Shown here: positions 37,083-48,659 of the stretch, piece after piece
Layout: every line of letters begins with the position of its first letter
How positions within the stretch are numbered: the stretch's first letter is position 1
Assembly: GCA_028023455.1 (NCBI GenBank)
Contig: JAQFVV010000279.1
Span: 1,116,001 to 1,180,000 of the forward strand
Origin: Epiperipatus broadwayi
Taxonomy: Eukaryota; Onychophora; Udeonychophora; Euonychophora; Peripatidae
DNA length: 64,000 nucleotides
Direction of reading: 5' to 3'
Notes under the pieces: generated by a model
The model's database searches: none
What the model saw: only the letters and a program-made list of their open reading frames with translations
Told to the model about the DNA's origin: nothing
Program-made: the position numbers and the translations under genes

Positions 37083-38840
37083 AGACATCGGCATATAGTT
37101 TATAGCACTTATTATTATGAAGAGGTACCTATTAGAGTCACTATAATTTTATGAAAAAATCTGTATTAGACTTTATGAAGTTACTCATAATATTGATAAA
37201 TGTAGTAGTCATTTTAACAAATTTAAATGATTTTTGTTAAACAAAAGAAATATTTTAAGAGATTATTTTTATTTTAGTATCTGCTAAAAAAAGAAATGTA
37301 GTTCAGAGGAATATACATCTATTACCAGTATAGTTTGTAGAGATTTTTTTGTAAGAATAATTATACTCAAAGTATGAATCTCTGACTTTGAACTATTTAG
37401 ATGTTAGCAAGTATAATTATAGTTATGTCTTATTTAGCCACATAAGATAAGTAGTCGTTAGAACATAAATGCACTTTAAACAAATATATCAGCAGCAAAT
37501 ATTCGTCAATATGAGTTTTATAAATCAGTTGAGAAACTTATGAACTGTAACAGATATTATGGCTTTGTTATTTTATGTTAGCATTGCCACTCTCAAAAAA
37601 GTACATACAAGTAAAATATTAAGAAATTATTTTATTTAAATTTTGAATTCATACATTTTTTTATATTTTGAAATCACATCACTTATCTATAAATATGGGT
37701 CATAATGTAATACTTGATTTTTATAATATAATGATTTTATCTTGATAATATTGAAATGCTAGTGATTAATGATATCAAATTTAATAAACATATATATTAC
37801 ATAAAATTAATGAATTAACATACTAAATATATTATTTATATTTAGTAGGTTTTTAAATATAGTTTAGATTCAATAAATTAATATCTTTGCTTATATTATA
37901 AGTTTAGCAGGTGATCATGTCTTATTAGTGAATTTTAATATTAAACCCTGAAAGAAAATAATGACCATATAGGTAGATAAAAAAATTGGACATATTCTTT
38001 TAATTATTATTAGGAGTTTTACTTGTTTAGTTGTGAGATCTTATTTCAAAATCTAACATATTTTCATGTTAATTACCATTACAGTTTGGCATATAAACGG
38101 TAGAGTTTCGTTCCTCCATATATTTATTATTTGATATGAAAGAACCTTTTCTGCAATTATAATTTGAGTGTAGAGAATCTATGGGGTATTATGAATAACG
38201 TAATTTTTATACCATTTATCAGTTAAAATTCAACATACCAAAATATGTGGGGCATAACAAAGCTTTTCTAATTATCATCATGAGTCATACCATTACAATA
38301 TATGCATATATATATTTATATTGTCTTTATTACATTTGGGGAGTTTTAAGTATTGTTAATATTAGATAAATATAGTTCTGCTAAGTTTCATGATTACAAT
38401 ACCTAAATTAAAAATAATTCATGCCATAAAGGGTTACAATTAATAATTGTATACAAACAGGAAGTAAAACACATTCAAAACAAAAAAAAAAATATTATTA
38501 AAATTATTATCTATGCAATAAAAAGGTCAAGTTACTTAAATCTCATTTATATAAATGTGTTTTGTTTTGAAATAAATTTGCATTGCCATCAACGATAATA
38601 CTTTTTTTTTATTTTTATCTATTTTCATTTCTTATTTCTAAGTATTAAGCATCACGATCTGTCTTCATCCCTGTGTTTTCAGAAAGCAGGCCATTAATAA
38701 AGTTTGTATGTCATTGAGAAATATTCTAATAAACTTTGAGTTGAGGTGTTTCATTTATTTTTCAACAAACACTCTATAATCTATAAAATGGTTGAGATAT
38801 CAGACTACTTGATTAGAATACGTTAAGCTGGAAGAATTTT
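37052..38840. other. AT-rich spacer right of PLE2
   Basis: Starts with the (TA)n at 37,052-37,077 that ends PLE2. The rest has no coding frame or element boundary that I can recognise. Confidence 0.6.
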
Positions 38841-38876
38841 ACCATATATATATATATATATATATATATGGTATAT

Positions 38877-38925
<49 letters not shown>

Positions 38926-38928
38926 ATG
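38840..38928. repeat. Palindromic (TA)n with a (TG)n extension
   Basis: ACCATATATA...TATATATGGT (38,841-38,873) is palindromic, followed by (TA)n and then (TG)n to 38,928. Confidence 0.85.
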
Positions 38929-39380
38929 TGTTCGCCAGAATAAATAACTTCCTAATAACTCCCCTAATTCAACTTTTGAGTGGCTTCGCTACTCCATAGA
39001 GAGTGAGTTATCAAATACTCAATCGTTAAATGAAAGGATATGTTAGCATAAAAAAATCATTGTCACTCTTTACTGGCTCTCTTACATCTCTCTGTTTTTA
39101 TTCAAGAAATAAAAGAAGAAAATCTAATCTAATACATGAATTATTCACTTGACAGAGCAGTGAAAAAATATCACAAACTTTTTTCTTGGAATGAAGCAAG
39201 TTTCCTTTCTCTGCAAATTTTTAAATTCTACAACTGTTTAAATTATTGCATAAAATAAATTGTTCATCTCCAACTTTTATCAAATCAGTTCAAAAAGTAT
39301 TTAGGAGTAATTTGCAAATTAAATTCAAATGTCTTCATTAATAAAAGAGGAAATAAAGAATTAGAAGAAGTTTTTATACT

Positions 39381-39429
39381 ATATATATATATATATATAT
39401 ATAGTTGGTATATTTTAACTATATATATA

Positions 39430-39460
<31 letters not shown>
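39381..39460. repeat. (TA)n arrays left of PLE3
   Basis: TA at 39,381-39,402 and 39,419-39,460, ending exactly where PLE3 begins. Confidence 0.9.
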
Positions 39461-39463
<3 letters not shown>

Positions 39464-39550
39464 AAAACGAAGATTTGCACGGGTTAAATATATAAAATAC
39501 ATATTTTGCGGGTTCATCCGTGTTAAAAACTTTTAATATCAATTTACTGA

Positions 39551-39586
39551 CGTTTCGACTTGATCACACAAGCCATCCACAGAGTT
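39551..39586 (-). ncRNA. Hammerhead-like core in PLE3 tail (left arm)
   Basis: On the minus strand: CTGTGGAT, a stem GGCTTG-TGTGAT-CAAGTC, then GAAACGTC. The order is that of a hammerhead core (CUGANGA, stem II, GAAA). It deviates at A6 (T here) and has one extra base before stem II. The right arm (40,953-40,988) has CAGGTC, so the pair changes from T-A to T-G and the stem is kept. GAAACGTC is frequent in published PLE ribozymes. Confidence 0.45.
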
Positions 39587-39676
39587 ATAAAAAGGTAGAA
39601 AGACGGTTGTAGAGGCGCTACAATCACTGGTTTGAATAAAACATTAAAAATCCCACCAATAGCAAAAATGTTAAAT

Positions 39677-40384
39677 TTAAGAATGTTTTTTAAAGAAATC
39701 TTTCCAAATAGGAGGAAGTTTGCATGTATCATCTCGCTTATTGATACAATCTGGCCTTTTAAGTATCTCAATGGCTTCTCTGATTTTGCATTGGTAGAGA
39801 TTATCACATCTGGATATGATCCTGGTACTAGAAAAATCTATTTTATGACCTGAATCTATAGTATGGAGTGAGAGTGCTGATGATGATGAGTGTTGTTTAA
39901 CTGCATTAGCATGCTCATCTCTCCTAACACTGATGCGACAATTACACATACCTATGTAAGAAGCTTTACAATTTTTACATGAGATTTGATAGACACCATG
40001 AGATTCAAGAGGGATTGAATCCTTAGGCTTGGTTATTATATTGCTGATCTTTTGATGAGCAGAAAATGCTGTATCTATATTATAGCGTTCTAATATACGT
40101 CCGATACTGTCTGTAGTTCCTTTTACATATGGAACACAAATCCTAATAGCTGACTTATCATCTTTTTGTTTCCTATTTTGTCTATTTTGGGCTTGAAATA
40201 AGGCTTTTTTTATAAATTTGTAATTATAACTATTTGCTAATAAAACACTATTAATATGATTTATTTCTTCTTTCAGATGTGTGTCATCTGAAAGGTTAAT
40301 TGCTCTATTTAAAAGAGTTTTGGCTACAGAAACTATCTGAGTTGGGTGATGATGAGAATGGAAATGTAAATATCTGTCTGTGTG
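39677..40384 (-). pseudogene. PLE3 connector and GIY-YIG endonuclease
   Basis: Open for 235 codons on the minus strand after a TAA at 40,385-40,387, with no ATG near its start. It begins in the RT thumb (RYLHFHSHHHPTQIVSVAKT), passes a connector with RICVPYVKG and reaches GVYQISCKNCKASYIG at about 39,948-39,995. The rest of GIY-YIG follows: RRDEHANAV, LHTIDSGHKIDF, the catalytic Glu in KIREAIEIL, CINKRDD and LPPIWKDFF. All signature positions are filled, so the nuclease could be functional if expressed. RT motifs A-C are absent. Upstream in another frame (40,555-40,390) is KLPFLDVLVTRT, the usual PLE block after the palm, so a frameshift lies near 40,390. Confidence 0.88.
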
Positions 40385-40586
40385 TTATCCTTTCTGTAAA
40401 TAGAAAAAGATAAACTATTTGGTGTTCTGGTGACTAGAACATCAAGAAAAGGGAGTTTTCCATCAGACTCTGTCTCCATTGTAAATTTAATATGAGGATG
40501 CATATTATTTAAATGTAAGAAAAAATCATCTAATGTATTTTTTCCATGTTGCCATATGACAAAAGTGTAAAGCTACTTACATAGGT

Positions 40587-40859
40587 ATGAGTAATCGTCG
40601 CATCAGTGTTAGGAGAGATGAGCATGCTAATGCAGTTAAACAACACTCATCATCATCAGCACTCTCACTCCATACTATAGATTCAGGTCATAAAATAGAT
40701 TTTTCTAGTACCAGGATCATATCCAGATGTGATAATCTCTACCAATGCAAAATCAGAGAAGCCATTGAGATACTTAAAAGGCCAGATTGTATCAATAAGC
40801 GAGATGATACGTGCAAACTTCCTCCTATTTGGAAAGATTTCTTTAAAAAACATTCTTAA
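40587..40859 (+). pseudogene. Inverted second copy of PLE3 GIY-YIG C-terminus
   Basis: In the right arm, 90 codons on the plus strand repeat the C-terminal part of the PLE3 nuclease with two differences in the first four residues (MSNR versus MCNC). It begins within SYIG and runs to FFKKHS. Without the N-terminal GVY half it cannot form the fold. It exists because the element's 3' end was copied twice in opposite directions. Confidence 0.88.
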
Positions 40860-41035
40860 ATTTAACATTTTTGCTATTGGTGGGATTTTTAATGTTTTAT
40901 TCAAACCAGTGATTTAGCGCCCCTACAACCGTCTTTCTACCTTTTTATAACTCTGTGGATGGCTTGTGTGATCAGGTCGAAACGTCAGTAAATTGATATT
41001 AAAAGTTTTTAACACGGATGAACCCGCAAAATATG

Positions 41036-41042
<7 letters not shown>

Positions 41043-41080
<38 letters not shown>
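41043..41080. repeat. (TA)n right of PLE3
   Basis: About 38 bp of TA at the outer end of the right arm of PLE3. Confidence 0.9.
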
Positions 41081-41084
<4 letters not shown>

Positions 41085-41734
41085 AATGCACAATTGAACA
41101 CACATATTATGCTGACCACGTTGTGCTGTCCTAATGTAATGGAACATAATTTTTCACCATTATACAAATCATCAGTTAACTGGGATCTACAATTTGTGGT
41201 GCCAAATATAATGGACAATATGTCATATAAGCATATTATACATCAAATGTAATGGAACATCAATATATGAGTAGACAATAATGCTTCAAACATTGGATGA
41301 TAAATGTAATGGAATATATGTAATCTAAATGAATCCAATTGTTGAGAAAGCCTAATAAATTGTATAATTTAAATGAAGAAAGATAAAATTATCCCAGTTA
41401 TATTTAAATAAATTGTTTATATTTCCTTCCAACTAGCTATACATGAAATAAATCTAAAATCATAAAGAGCAATGAGATCTATCCTTATAATTTATTCTTA
41501 AGATTGATATGACTAACTAATCAAATATATATCAGAAACAAAGGGAATTCTATTAAATCCAATATACACATCCAATAAGTAAATTTATGTATATCTAAAC
41601 ATATCAATGAATAATAATATGTGTAAGTAACTTAAAGACTAAATAATAAGTGGAATACGAAGTTATCCTGTATTAAATTGTGAATTCAATTAATTTCATA
41701 ATGACTCTGCCACTAAAAGAAAAATAAGAATAAA
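41081..41734. other. Spacer with a repeated short motif
   Basis: No gene. The motif AATGTAATGGAA occurs at about 41,134, 41,247 and 41,304, with AATATAATGGAC at about 41,205. ATTTGTGGTGCCAAATATAATGG resembles an LTR-edge or primer-binding-site context, but no LTR could be paired. Confidence 0.5.
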
Positions 41735-42078
41735 ATATTAATACCAATAAAATTTCTACTGAGACTAGAGAATTTATGAAGATAAGAAGGAATATAAAGA
41801 TATACAACAATGATGCATTAAAAAGGATTGAATATCTTGAATTTTGTAAAATCATGCGGAAAAGAGTTGAAAATGATATAAGAAAGTAAAATTGTGAACT
41901 AGCAAGGAAAGGTATCGAAGAGAATAAAAGTCTAAAGAGTGTAAAACAACATTTTGATATTGGTAGGAAAATTATATCTGCAATAAGAAAAAAAGATGGC
42001 ATTATTACTAAAAAGAGAGATGACATCATAAAATGTGTAGAAGACTTCCATCAAAAATTATATAGTAATAAAGAACAA

Positions 42079-42551
42079 TTGCCTTCTATACATATTATAT
42101 CTTCCGAATTGCCCAGAATTTTGAATGAGGAAGTAAGACATGCAATTAAATTTATGATGAAAGGGAAGGCACCATGTAATGATGGAATTGTAAATGATAT
42201 ATTAAAAAAAGCAGGTGAAGAAAAAGAAATTTTTTTAGCAAAGTTATATACCAAATGTCTAAATGATAAAGATGTACCAGATGATTGGAAGAATGCAGTA
42301 TTAATATTAATATTTAAAAAAGGTGATGAAAAGATATTAGAAATTACAGACCTATCAGTCTTTTATTGGTTTTATACAAAATTTTTACTAAGATAATTAA
42401 AACTCATCTACAGAAAACACTGAATTTCAAACAACCAAAAGAACAAGCTGGATTTAAAAGTGGTTTTAGTACAGTAGATCATATCCAGGTATTGAGAGAA
42501 ATTATACAAAGGATAATTGAATATGAGTTGACATTATGTTTGGATTTGTAG
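42079..42551 (+). pseudogene. RTE copy 2 reverse transcriptase, fingers part
   Basis: From IISSELPRILNEEVRHAI through GKAPCNDG, DVPDDWKNAVLILIFKKGD, then a frameshift near 42,330 and KEQAGFKSGFSTVDHIQVLR in the next frame up to 42,551. It aligns residue by residue with the minus-strand copy. The palm that follows is in several frames: FADD at about 42,847-42,858. Confidence 0.85.
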
Positions 42552-42913
42552 ATTATGAAAAGGCATTTGATTCTATAAACATTTCTTTAGTGATTAAAGC
42601 ATTGGATCATCAAGGTGTAGACACAGGTTATTGTCATATTTTAAAGAATATTTATAAAAATTACAACAGAAACAATTAGATTACATAATGATAGTAGATT
42701 AAATCAACATTGAAAAGGGTGTAAGACAGGGTGAGTTCATATCTGAAAAACTTTTTACTGCAGTGCTGCAAGAAGTATTTTGTAGATTAAAATGGGAAGC
42801 TAAAGGAGTAAAAGTAAATGGAGACTATTTAAGACATTAATATTTTGCAGATGATGTAGTTGTTTTTGCAAATAATGCTTTAGAGCTACAGAAAATGTTG
42901 CAGGAGCTATAAT

Positions 42914-43593
42914 ATGAAAGTAGGACTAAAGATAAATGTTAAAAAGAGTAAAGTAATGTTTAATAGATTTTCTCAAAATATGAATATAAAGATTGATTAT
43001 TATGAGTTAGAAGAAGTTAACAGTTACAAATACCATCGTCAGATTATTAATACAGATGGAAATATAATGGATAAAATTAATCATAGAATTAAACTTGTTT
43101 GGAGTGCTTTTGGTAGAAATAACTTGATACTAAAAGGAAATATGCCTATGTGTTTGAAAAGGAAGTTTTTTAATGAATGTGTTTTGCCAGTTCTTACTTA
43201 TGGATCTTAGACTTGGACAGTTATTAGAAGAGCAATACAGAGACCTCAGACCACTCAAAGAAGTTTGGAGAGATGCATGTTGGGAGTAAATTGAAAACGC
43301 AATGTTTGAGTAAGAGAATAAACAGGTGTTACTGACCTCATTGAAAAAATTAAAAGACTGAAGTGGAGTTGGGCTGAACATATTCTTAGAAGAGATGATA
43401 ACAGATGGACAATTGGAATTTTAAACTAGATTCCAAGAGAGATTGTAAAATACCCAGAAAAATACAATATGTGAGAGAAATGGATGTAATAAGAAAGTTT
43501 TTAGGGGTGATGTGGATAAGAGAAGCTAAAGATAGGAAAATATGGATTGAACTTGGAGAGACCTTCATCCTGCAGAGGATTGATAATGGTTGA
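42914..43593 (+). pseudogene. RTE copy 2 reverse transcriptase, C-terminal part
   Basis: MKVGLKINVKKSKVMFNR to VLPVLTYGS (42,914-43,210) is followed by stops and a final frame ending [13 protein letters not shown] at 43,593. It corresponds to residues from about 300 of the first copy. No function expected. Confidence 0.8.
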
Positions 43594-43741
<148 letters not shown>

Positions 43742-44048
43742 CAAATCAAAACTACCCCAAAACTAAAATTAATCCAGACCAGCATAAAAATAATATTAAA
43801 ACACAACCTAAGGTTTCACTGCTACAAGCAGACTTCTCAAGTCTAAAAAACTACAAAAAAACTACACAATATATATATATACTATTAAAAACTACCCACA
43901 AATTTATTCGCTGCCCATCCACCCTTAATATTAAAAGAACACTTAAATAAGTTAATTGCTTCAGAATAATAAATTTTCAATATTAAAGACTTTTATTCTT
44001 CTTTTGATTTCATTTCTCTCAAAGAAGACAACCTTAGCTTCATCAAAA

Positions 44049-44267
44049 TCAATAGTGTGGCCTGTATCTTTTTTCATGGACATACAAAGCTGAACTAAGA
44101 TATTTATTTTTAACTCTATTTTTATGAACCTTTATTCTTTCATTTAAACTCAAACTACTCTGACCTATGTAAACCTTCATACAAAATAAACAAAGAATAA
44201 AATATTTTACGCCAGGAATAGTCTTTCTATCAAAAATTTCTTTTGTATTATTTAATAAATTATTCAA
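44049..44267 (-). pseudogene. PLE4 GIY-YIG in the inverted left arm
   Basis: 72 codons on the minus strand: NNLLNNTKEIFDRKTIPGVK, then CLFCMKVYIGQSSLSLNERI, then HKNRVKNKYLSSALYVHE before the frame breaks. It carries the YIG core that the right arm has lost through a shift near 45,345. It is a duplicate produced by the palindromic arrangement. Confidence 0.8.
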
Positions 44268-44701
44268 TTTAACACCCTTTTTCCAAACAATTTACTATTT
44301 CTACACACAATTTTATAAGAAGACAATTTAAATGACAAATAAATAAAATCATATTTTTCTTTATCCTTACAAATATTACTATTATATAACATACTTTTAA
44401 CAAATTTATCAGAGTATCCAACACTCAAGTAATCTTTCTAAAATTGATATTTCTGAAACAATGCTACCCCACTACAATTATTTAATTTAATATTCCTCTG
44501 ACAATATTTTTTTAAAGCAGCTACTTTATGAGATACCAACTTATAGCTATCAGGTTTAATTATAGATCTTTTTTTTTTTACTTTTAACTAAATGACTGCA
44601 CAATAAACAATTAGTTTCTATATTTCTAATCACCAAAAGATCTAAAAAATTTAACTTACCAAAATCTAACCCCCCTCCTTCTAACACAAATTTTATAGAA
44701 G

Positions 44702-45640
44702 AATTGTTTATATGTAAAATTATTTGTCATATATGTTGATGATTGTTTATTTGTAGTTGAGAATGATAAATTGAAGAAATTTGTAAATGAGTTTAATTGT
44801 TTTGATCCTTCTATAAAATTTGTGTTAGAAGAAGGGGGTTAGATTTTGGTAAGTTAAAATTTTTAGATCTTTTGGTGATTAGAAATATATAAACTAAATG
44901 TTTATTGTGCAGTCATTTAGTTAAAAGTAAAAAAAAAAGATCTATATTTGAACCTGATAGCTATCAGTCTCTATATCATAAAGTAGCTGCTTTAAAGAAT
45001 TATTGACATAGGATTATTAAATTAAATAATTCTAGTGGGGTAGCTTTGTTTCAGAACTATTAATTTTATAAAGATTACATGAGTGTTGGATACTCTGATA
45101 AATTTGTTAAAAGTATTTTATTTAATAGTAATATTTGTAAGGATGTAAAGGTTAAAGAAAAATATGATTTTATTTCTTTGCCATTTAAATTGTCTTCTTA
45201 TAAAATTGTATGTAGAAATAGTAAATTGTTTGGAAATAAGAAAATTGCTTGGAAAAGAAGTGTTACATTGAATAATTTATTATATAATACAGAAGTTTTT
45301 GATAGAAAGACTATTACTGGTGTAGTATATTTTTTCCTTGTTTATTTTGTAAGAAGGTTTACATAGGTTAGAGTAGTTTGAGTTTAAATGAAAGAATAAA
45401 GGTTCATAAAAGTAGAGTTAAAAATAGATATCTTAATTCTGCTTTGTATGTCCATGAAGAAGATACATGCCACACTATTGATTTTGATGAAGCTAAGGTT
45501 GTCTTCTTTGAGAGAAATGGAATCATAAGAAGAATTAAAGAGTCTTTATTATTGAAAATTTGTTATTCTGAAGCAATTAACTTATTTAAGAGTTCTTTTA
45601 ATATTAAGGGTGGATGGGAAGTGAATGTATTTGTGGGTAG
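44702..45640 (+). pseudogene. PLE4 reverse transcriptase end, connector and GIY-YIG
   Basis: YVDDCLFVVENDKLKKF (YVDD at 44,732-44,743) runs to SIKFVLEEGG, then a stop. After several stops the frame is open again at 45,079-45,366 (MSVGYSDKFVKSILF to RKTITGVVYFF), where the GIY-YIG begins. It shifts to 45,378-45,640 with MSLNERIKVHKSRVKNRYL, LYVHEEDTCHTIDFDEAKVV, the Glu of RIKESLLLKI and the tail ...NVFVGSF. The left arm retains a cleaner core, KVYIGQSS, on the minus strand. Together they show a third PLE nuclease type in the window (YIGQS). Confidence 0.8.
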
Positions 45641-45683
45641 TTTTTATATATATATATATATAATATATATATATATATAATAA

Positions 45684-45736
<53 letters not shown>

Positions 45737-45760
45737 GTAGTTTTTTGTAGTTCTTTACAC

Positions 45761-45788
45761 TTGAGAAGTCTGCTTGTAGCAGTGAAAC
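45761..45788 (+). ncRNA. Hammerhead-like core in PLE4 tail
   Basis: TTGAGAAGT (45,761-45,769), hairpin CTGC-TTGTA-GCAG (45,770-45,782), T, then GAAAC (45,784-45,788). The left arm repeats it exactly at 43,812-43,839. It shares the UUGANAA core with the PLE1 (15,075) and PLE2 tails. Order and spacing match hammerhead ribozymes of PLEs, but the core has two changes from CUGANGA. Confidence 0.4.
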
Positions 45789-45890
45789 CTTAGGTTGTGT
45801 TTAATATTATTTTTATGCTGGTCTGGTTTAATTTTAGATTTGGGGTAGTTTTGATTTTATATTGACTAGTTTAGCTTTATGCTTGTAATG

Positions 45891-46001
<111 letters not shown>

Positions 46002-46015
46002 TTTAAAATAATTCA

Positions 46016-46445
46016 AGCAAATTTATTCAACATAGTATTGAAATTTTAAACAATATATTCCTCACTGGAAGTACTCTTGATTGTATCACTGACAATCTTT
46101 ATCAACTATCAACACCAATGTACACAAAATAAACTTATGTTACCCATCATTCAATCCATTCAAATTTCCCACAATTCTGTTTTTTTATATTAGCTGGTTC
46201 TCTATTTATAAAACCCTGTCTATTCCTAGATATCATCATTGCCTCCTTAATTTTTCATTGAAAATTTGAATACTGTGTTAAATAAATTTCTTTGAATTAT
46301 TTATTTAACACAGTATTCAAATTTTAAATGAAAAATTAAGGAGGCAATGATGATATCTAGGAATAGAGATGCTTTAATGAATAGACAATCAGCTAATATA
46401 ATATCAACAGAATTCTGGTAAATTTGAATGGATTGAATGATGGGA
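46016..46445. mobile_element. Penelope-like fragment PLE5, palindromic 3' end
   Basis: The 3' tail of a PLE1-like element is present twice in opposite orientation: minus at 46,016-46,287 and plus at 46,299-46,445, with an 11-base centre. The last codons are readable (AMMISR-type ATGATGATATCTAGG in both arms), followed by GAATGGATTGAATGATGGG, also present at the end of PLE1. The inner 27 bases of each arm are perfectly complementary. The left arm extends further into the tail and contains TTGATAAAGATTGTCAGTGA, the PLE1 tail motif. Confidence 0.8.
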
Positions 46446-46574
46446 TATATATATATATTGTACCAATATTGAATATTGGCACATTTAATTTTATCTAAAT
46501 TTGAATGGATTGAATGATGGGATATATATATATATTGTACCAATATTGAATATTGGCACATTTAATTTTATCTA
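46421..46574. repeat. 77-bp exact tandem duplication across an element junction
   Basis: Units 46,421-46,497 and 46,498-46,574 are identical. Each contains the PLE5 3' end, (AT)7 and the first 39-40 bases of the LTR that starts at 46,536. The duplication therefore happened after the LTR element had inserted next to PLE5. Confidence 0.95.
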
Positions 46575-48185
46575 AAAAATTATTAAAATAATCTTTCATA
46601 AAAAAGTTTGAAATAAAAGTTGGAAAATAATTGATTAAAAGTGGGTAGGGGGTTTTCTTTAGAAAGTTAAACTAAAAGGAAGTAAGGTTTTCCTTAATTA
46701 GTATTCGTAAAAATAAATAATTTAAAGTTTTAAATAAATATAAATCTCTTTTCATGCAAGCTTATTATAATAAATTATATATGTGCATGTGAGTGTAAAT
46801 AAATGTATGTGTATTAGAATAATATTAAAAAATATATATAAATGAAAGATAAAAAGAAATTATATTTGGAAAACACAGTGATGGCTATTAAGTTAAATAG
46901 ATATTTAAAAAAAACCACACCAGCAGTGAGCTACTAATTAAAAATATAAAAACAACACATTTATGAAAGCTACTACTAATTAAACAATCTTCAAAAACAC
47001 ATTGTCAAAGGATTAGTTATCCATGAAATTTTGACAACACAAATTAACAGAGAATATTAAAACAAAAACACTTTGCATGTATAAATAGCCAGATTTTTAT
47101 TGGACATCAGTTCAGCCTAGTTTCCTGTGACAGTCTTGTTTCAGTTCAGATAACAGTATAGTTTATATTATGAATCGAGAAACAAAAATGTGATGTTGAG
47201 CAGCTTTTCGGAATATACACTTTACTTCAGCCCTTTAGTCCAACAAGATTATCAAAACCTGCTGGTGAAATAATGTCTGCAAAACAGCTCAGAAATCATC
47301 TGCCAATGTTCATCTGTCTCCAGGCATAAATCCAACAGATTAGCATCAACTCTCTTCATGAAATATTAAATCTAACTGATTAGATATACTCCATCAGAAG
47401 CAGCCAACAACAAGCAATATCCACCTTCCAAAAATCCTAGGTAAATATTTTATTGTTCTCTTTTATATATAGTAGCCACCATGGTAATTCATAAATCCTA
47501 CAGACATGTAATTTGGACTCTATATCACACATAAAATGAACTATTGATATATGTGTTTAAGTTTCAAATGCTATGTAATACTTTATTTTTATATATGTGA
47601 GTGTATGAGTTAACATGTGCGTGATCATTATATCAGTGTTATTAGTTAAATTAGATAAATACCAGTGTTCTATTATTAAAATCTACAAGAATATTTAAAC
47701 TTGTTTAGAAATGTTATTTTAAAATATGCGAGTGTTGTATTAGAACTATAAAATGTTTAAAATTAGTAAATGTTAGTTAATAAATTGTCTTTAAAATTAA
47801 ATTTTATTTGTCAGTCAATTCTTTTTTATAAATTCATTTTACAATTTTTTATCACTTCTTTTAACCACTAATTATGTATAATCTATGAGTGATTACAAAC
47901 AGCTGAGCTAGTCATGGATATTTAGGTATTGTGTTAGTGGCCATTGCTCAAAGTATGTTATTTATTCATTCTTGAATAATTAACTGGCACCTGTGTTTAT
48001 ACACAAACAAAAAAGTGCTTTGAACTCTGGTGTTGAACTCAACAGTCAAGAAGAAATTATGTCCTGGAAATGTAATGCTAGTTATATATTTTATAGCTAT
48101 CGTTTGGGCATACATACTCTCCGAGTACGTTCTTCTCTGCCTAAAAGCCCGGTGTTTTGAAGGCCACATATTCAAACCCAGTACA
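46536..48185 (+). repeat. Left (5') LTR of element E
   Basis: Starts TGTACCAATATTG and ends CAAACCCAGTACA. TATAAATAG at 47,080-47,088 with CAGTTCAGCC shortly after marks a promoter-like core. It lacks the five extra bases (TGTAA) found at the start of the right LTR. Confidence 0.82.
47080..47088 (+). promoter_or_regulatory. TATA box of element E left LTR
   Basis: TATAAATAG, conserved at 51,340-51,348 in the right LTR with identical downstream AGATTTTTAT. The region about 20-60 bases downstream is GC-richer than its surroundings, as expected at a transcription start. Confidence 0.5.
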
Positions 48186-48659
48186 AATGGCTATACCCAA
48201 GTTGGCGCTGGACCTAAGAAACAATAGTAATTAAATACTTTGTCTCTTGTTTAAAAAGAAAAATTTTAAAGAAAAGCTTAATTACGTATGAGAAAGTGTA
48301 TTAATTTAAAAAATGAATTGACCGAAAACTGCTTTCTTTAAATGAAAAGAGATTTACGATATTTATGTTGGTTAAGATGAATCACTCTTTTAAATGGGAC
48401 AGGTGGGTGTTTTGGGCAGAGCTAAAGTGTTAGGATCGGGTAGAGGAAAATGGATGAAGGGGGTGGAGTCAGTGTATATTTCCATTTTAGTAAGAAAATT
48501 AATAAACATTAATAATTTTTGATTTGTTAATGCAAAGGATAATTTAAAGAAAAAAATAAAAGGTAATATCATAACTATGAATAAAGAAATAAAGTCGGCA
48601 GAAAGCCCAATATATTTTTAAAATCAACAGTTAGTGGAAAAGAGAAAGAATAAGTATCT

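Larger units (their letters stand above)
39461..41042 (-). mobile_element. Penelope-like element PLE3, palindromic, young arms
   Basis: A minus-strand PLE 3' portion (40,565 down to 39,461). Its 3' 478 bp (39,493-39,970) are repeated as reverse complement at 40,566-41,042. The arms differ at only a handful of sites, which suggests that this is the most recent copy here or one kept similar. The centre (39,971-40,565) holds the RT thumb and connector. Both outer ends face (TA)n. It is a different PLE lineage from PLE1/2, closer to canonical Penelope with SYIG and DSGHKIDF. The tail contains GTCGAAACGTC. Confidence 0.88.

Noticed and set aside
46421-46574. A CRISPR-like or satellite array
   Set aside because: Only two units, and the unit is an element junction rather than a repeat with spacers.
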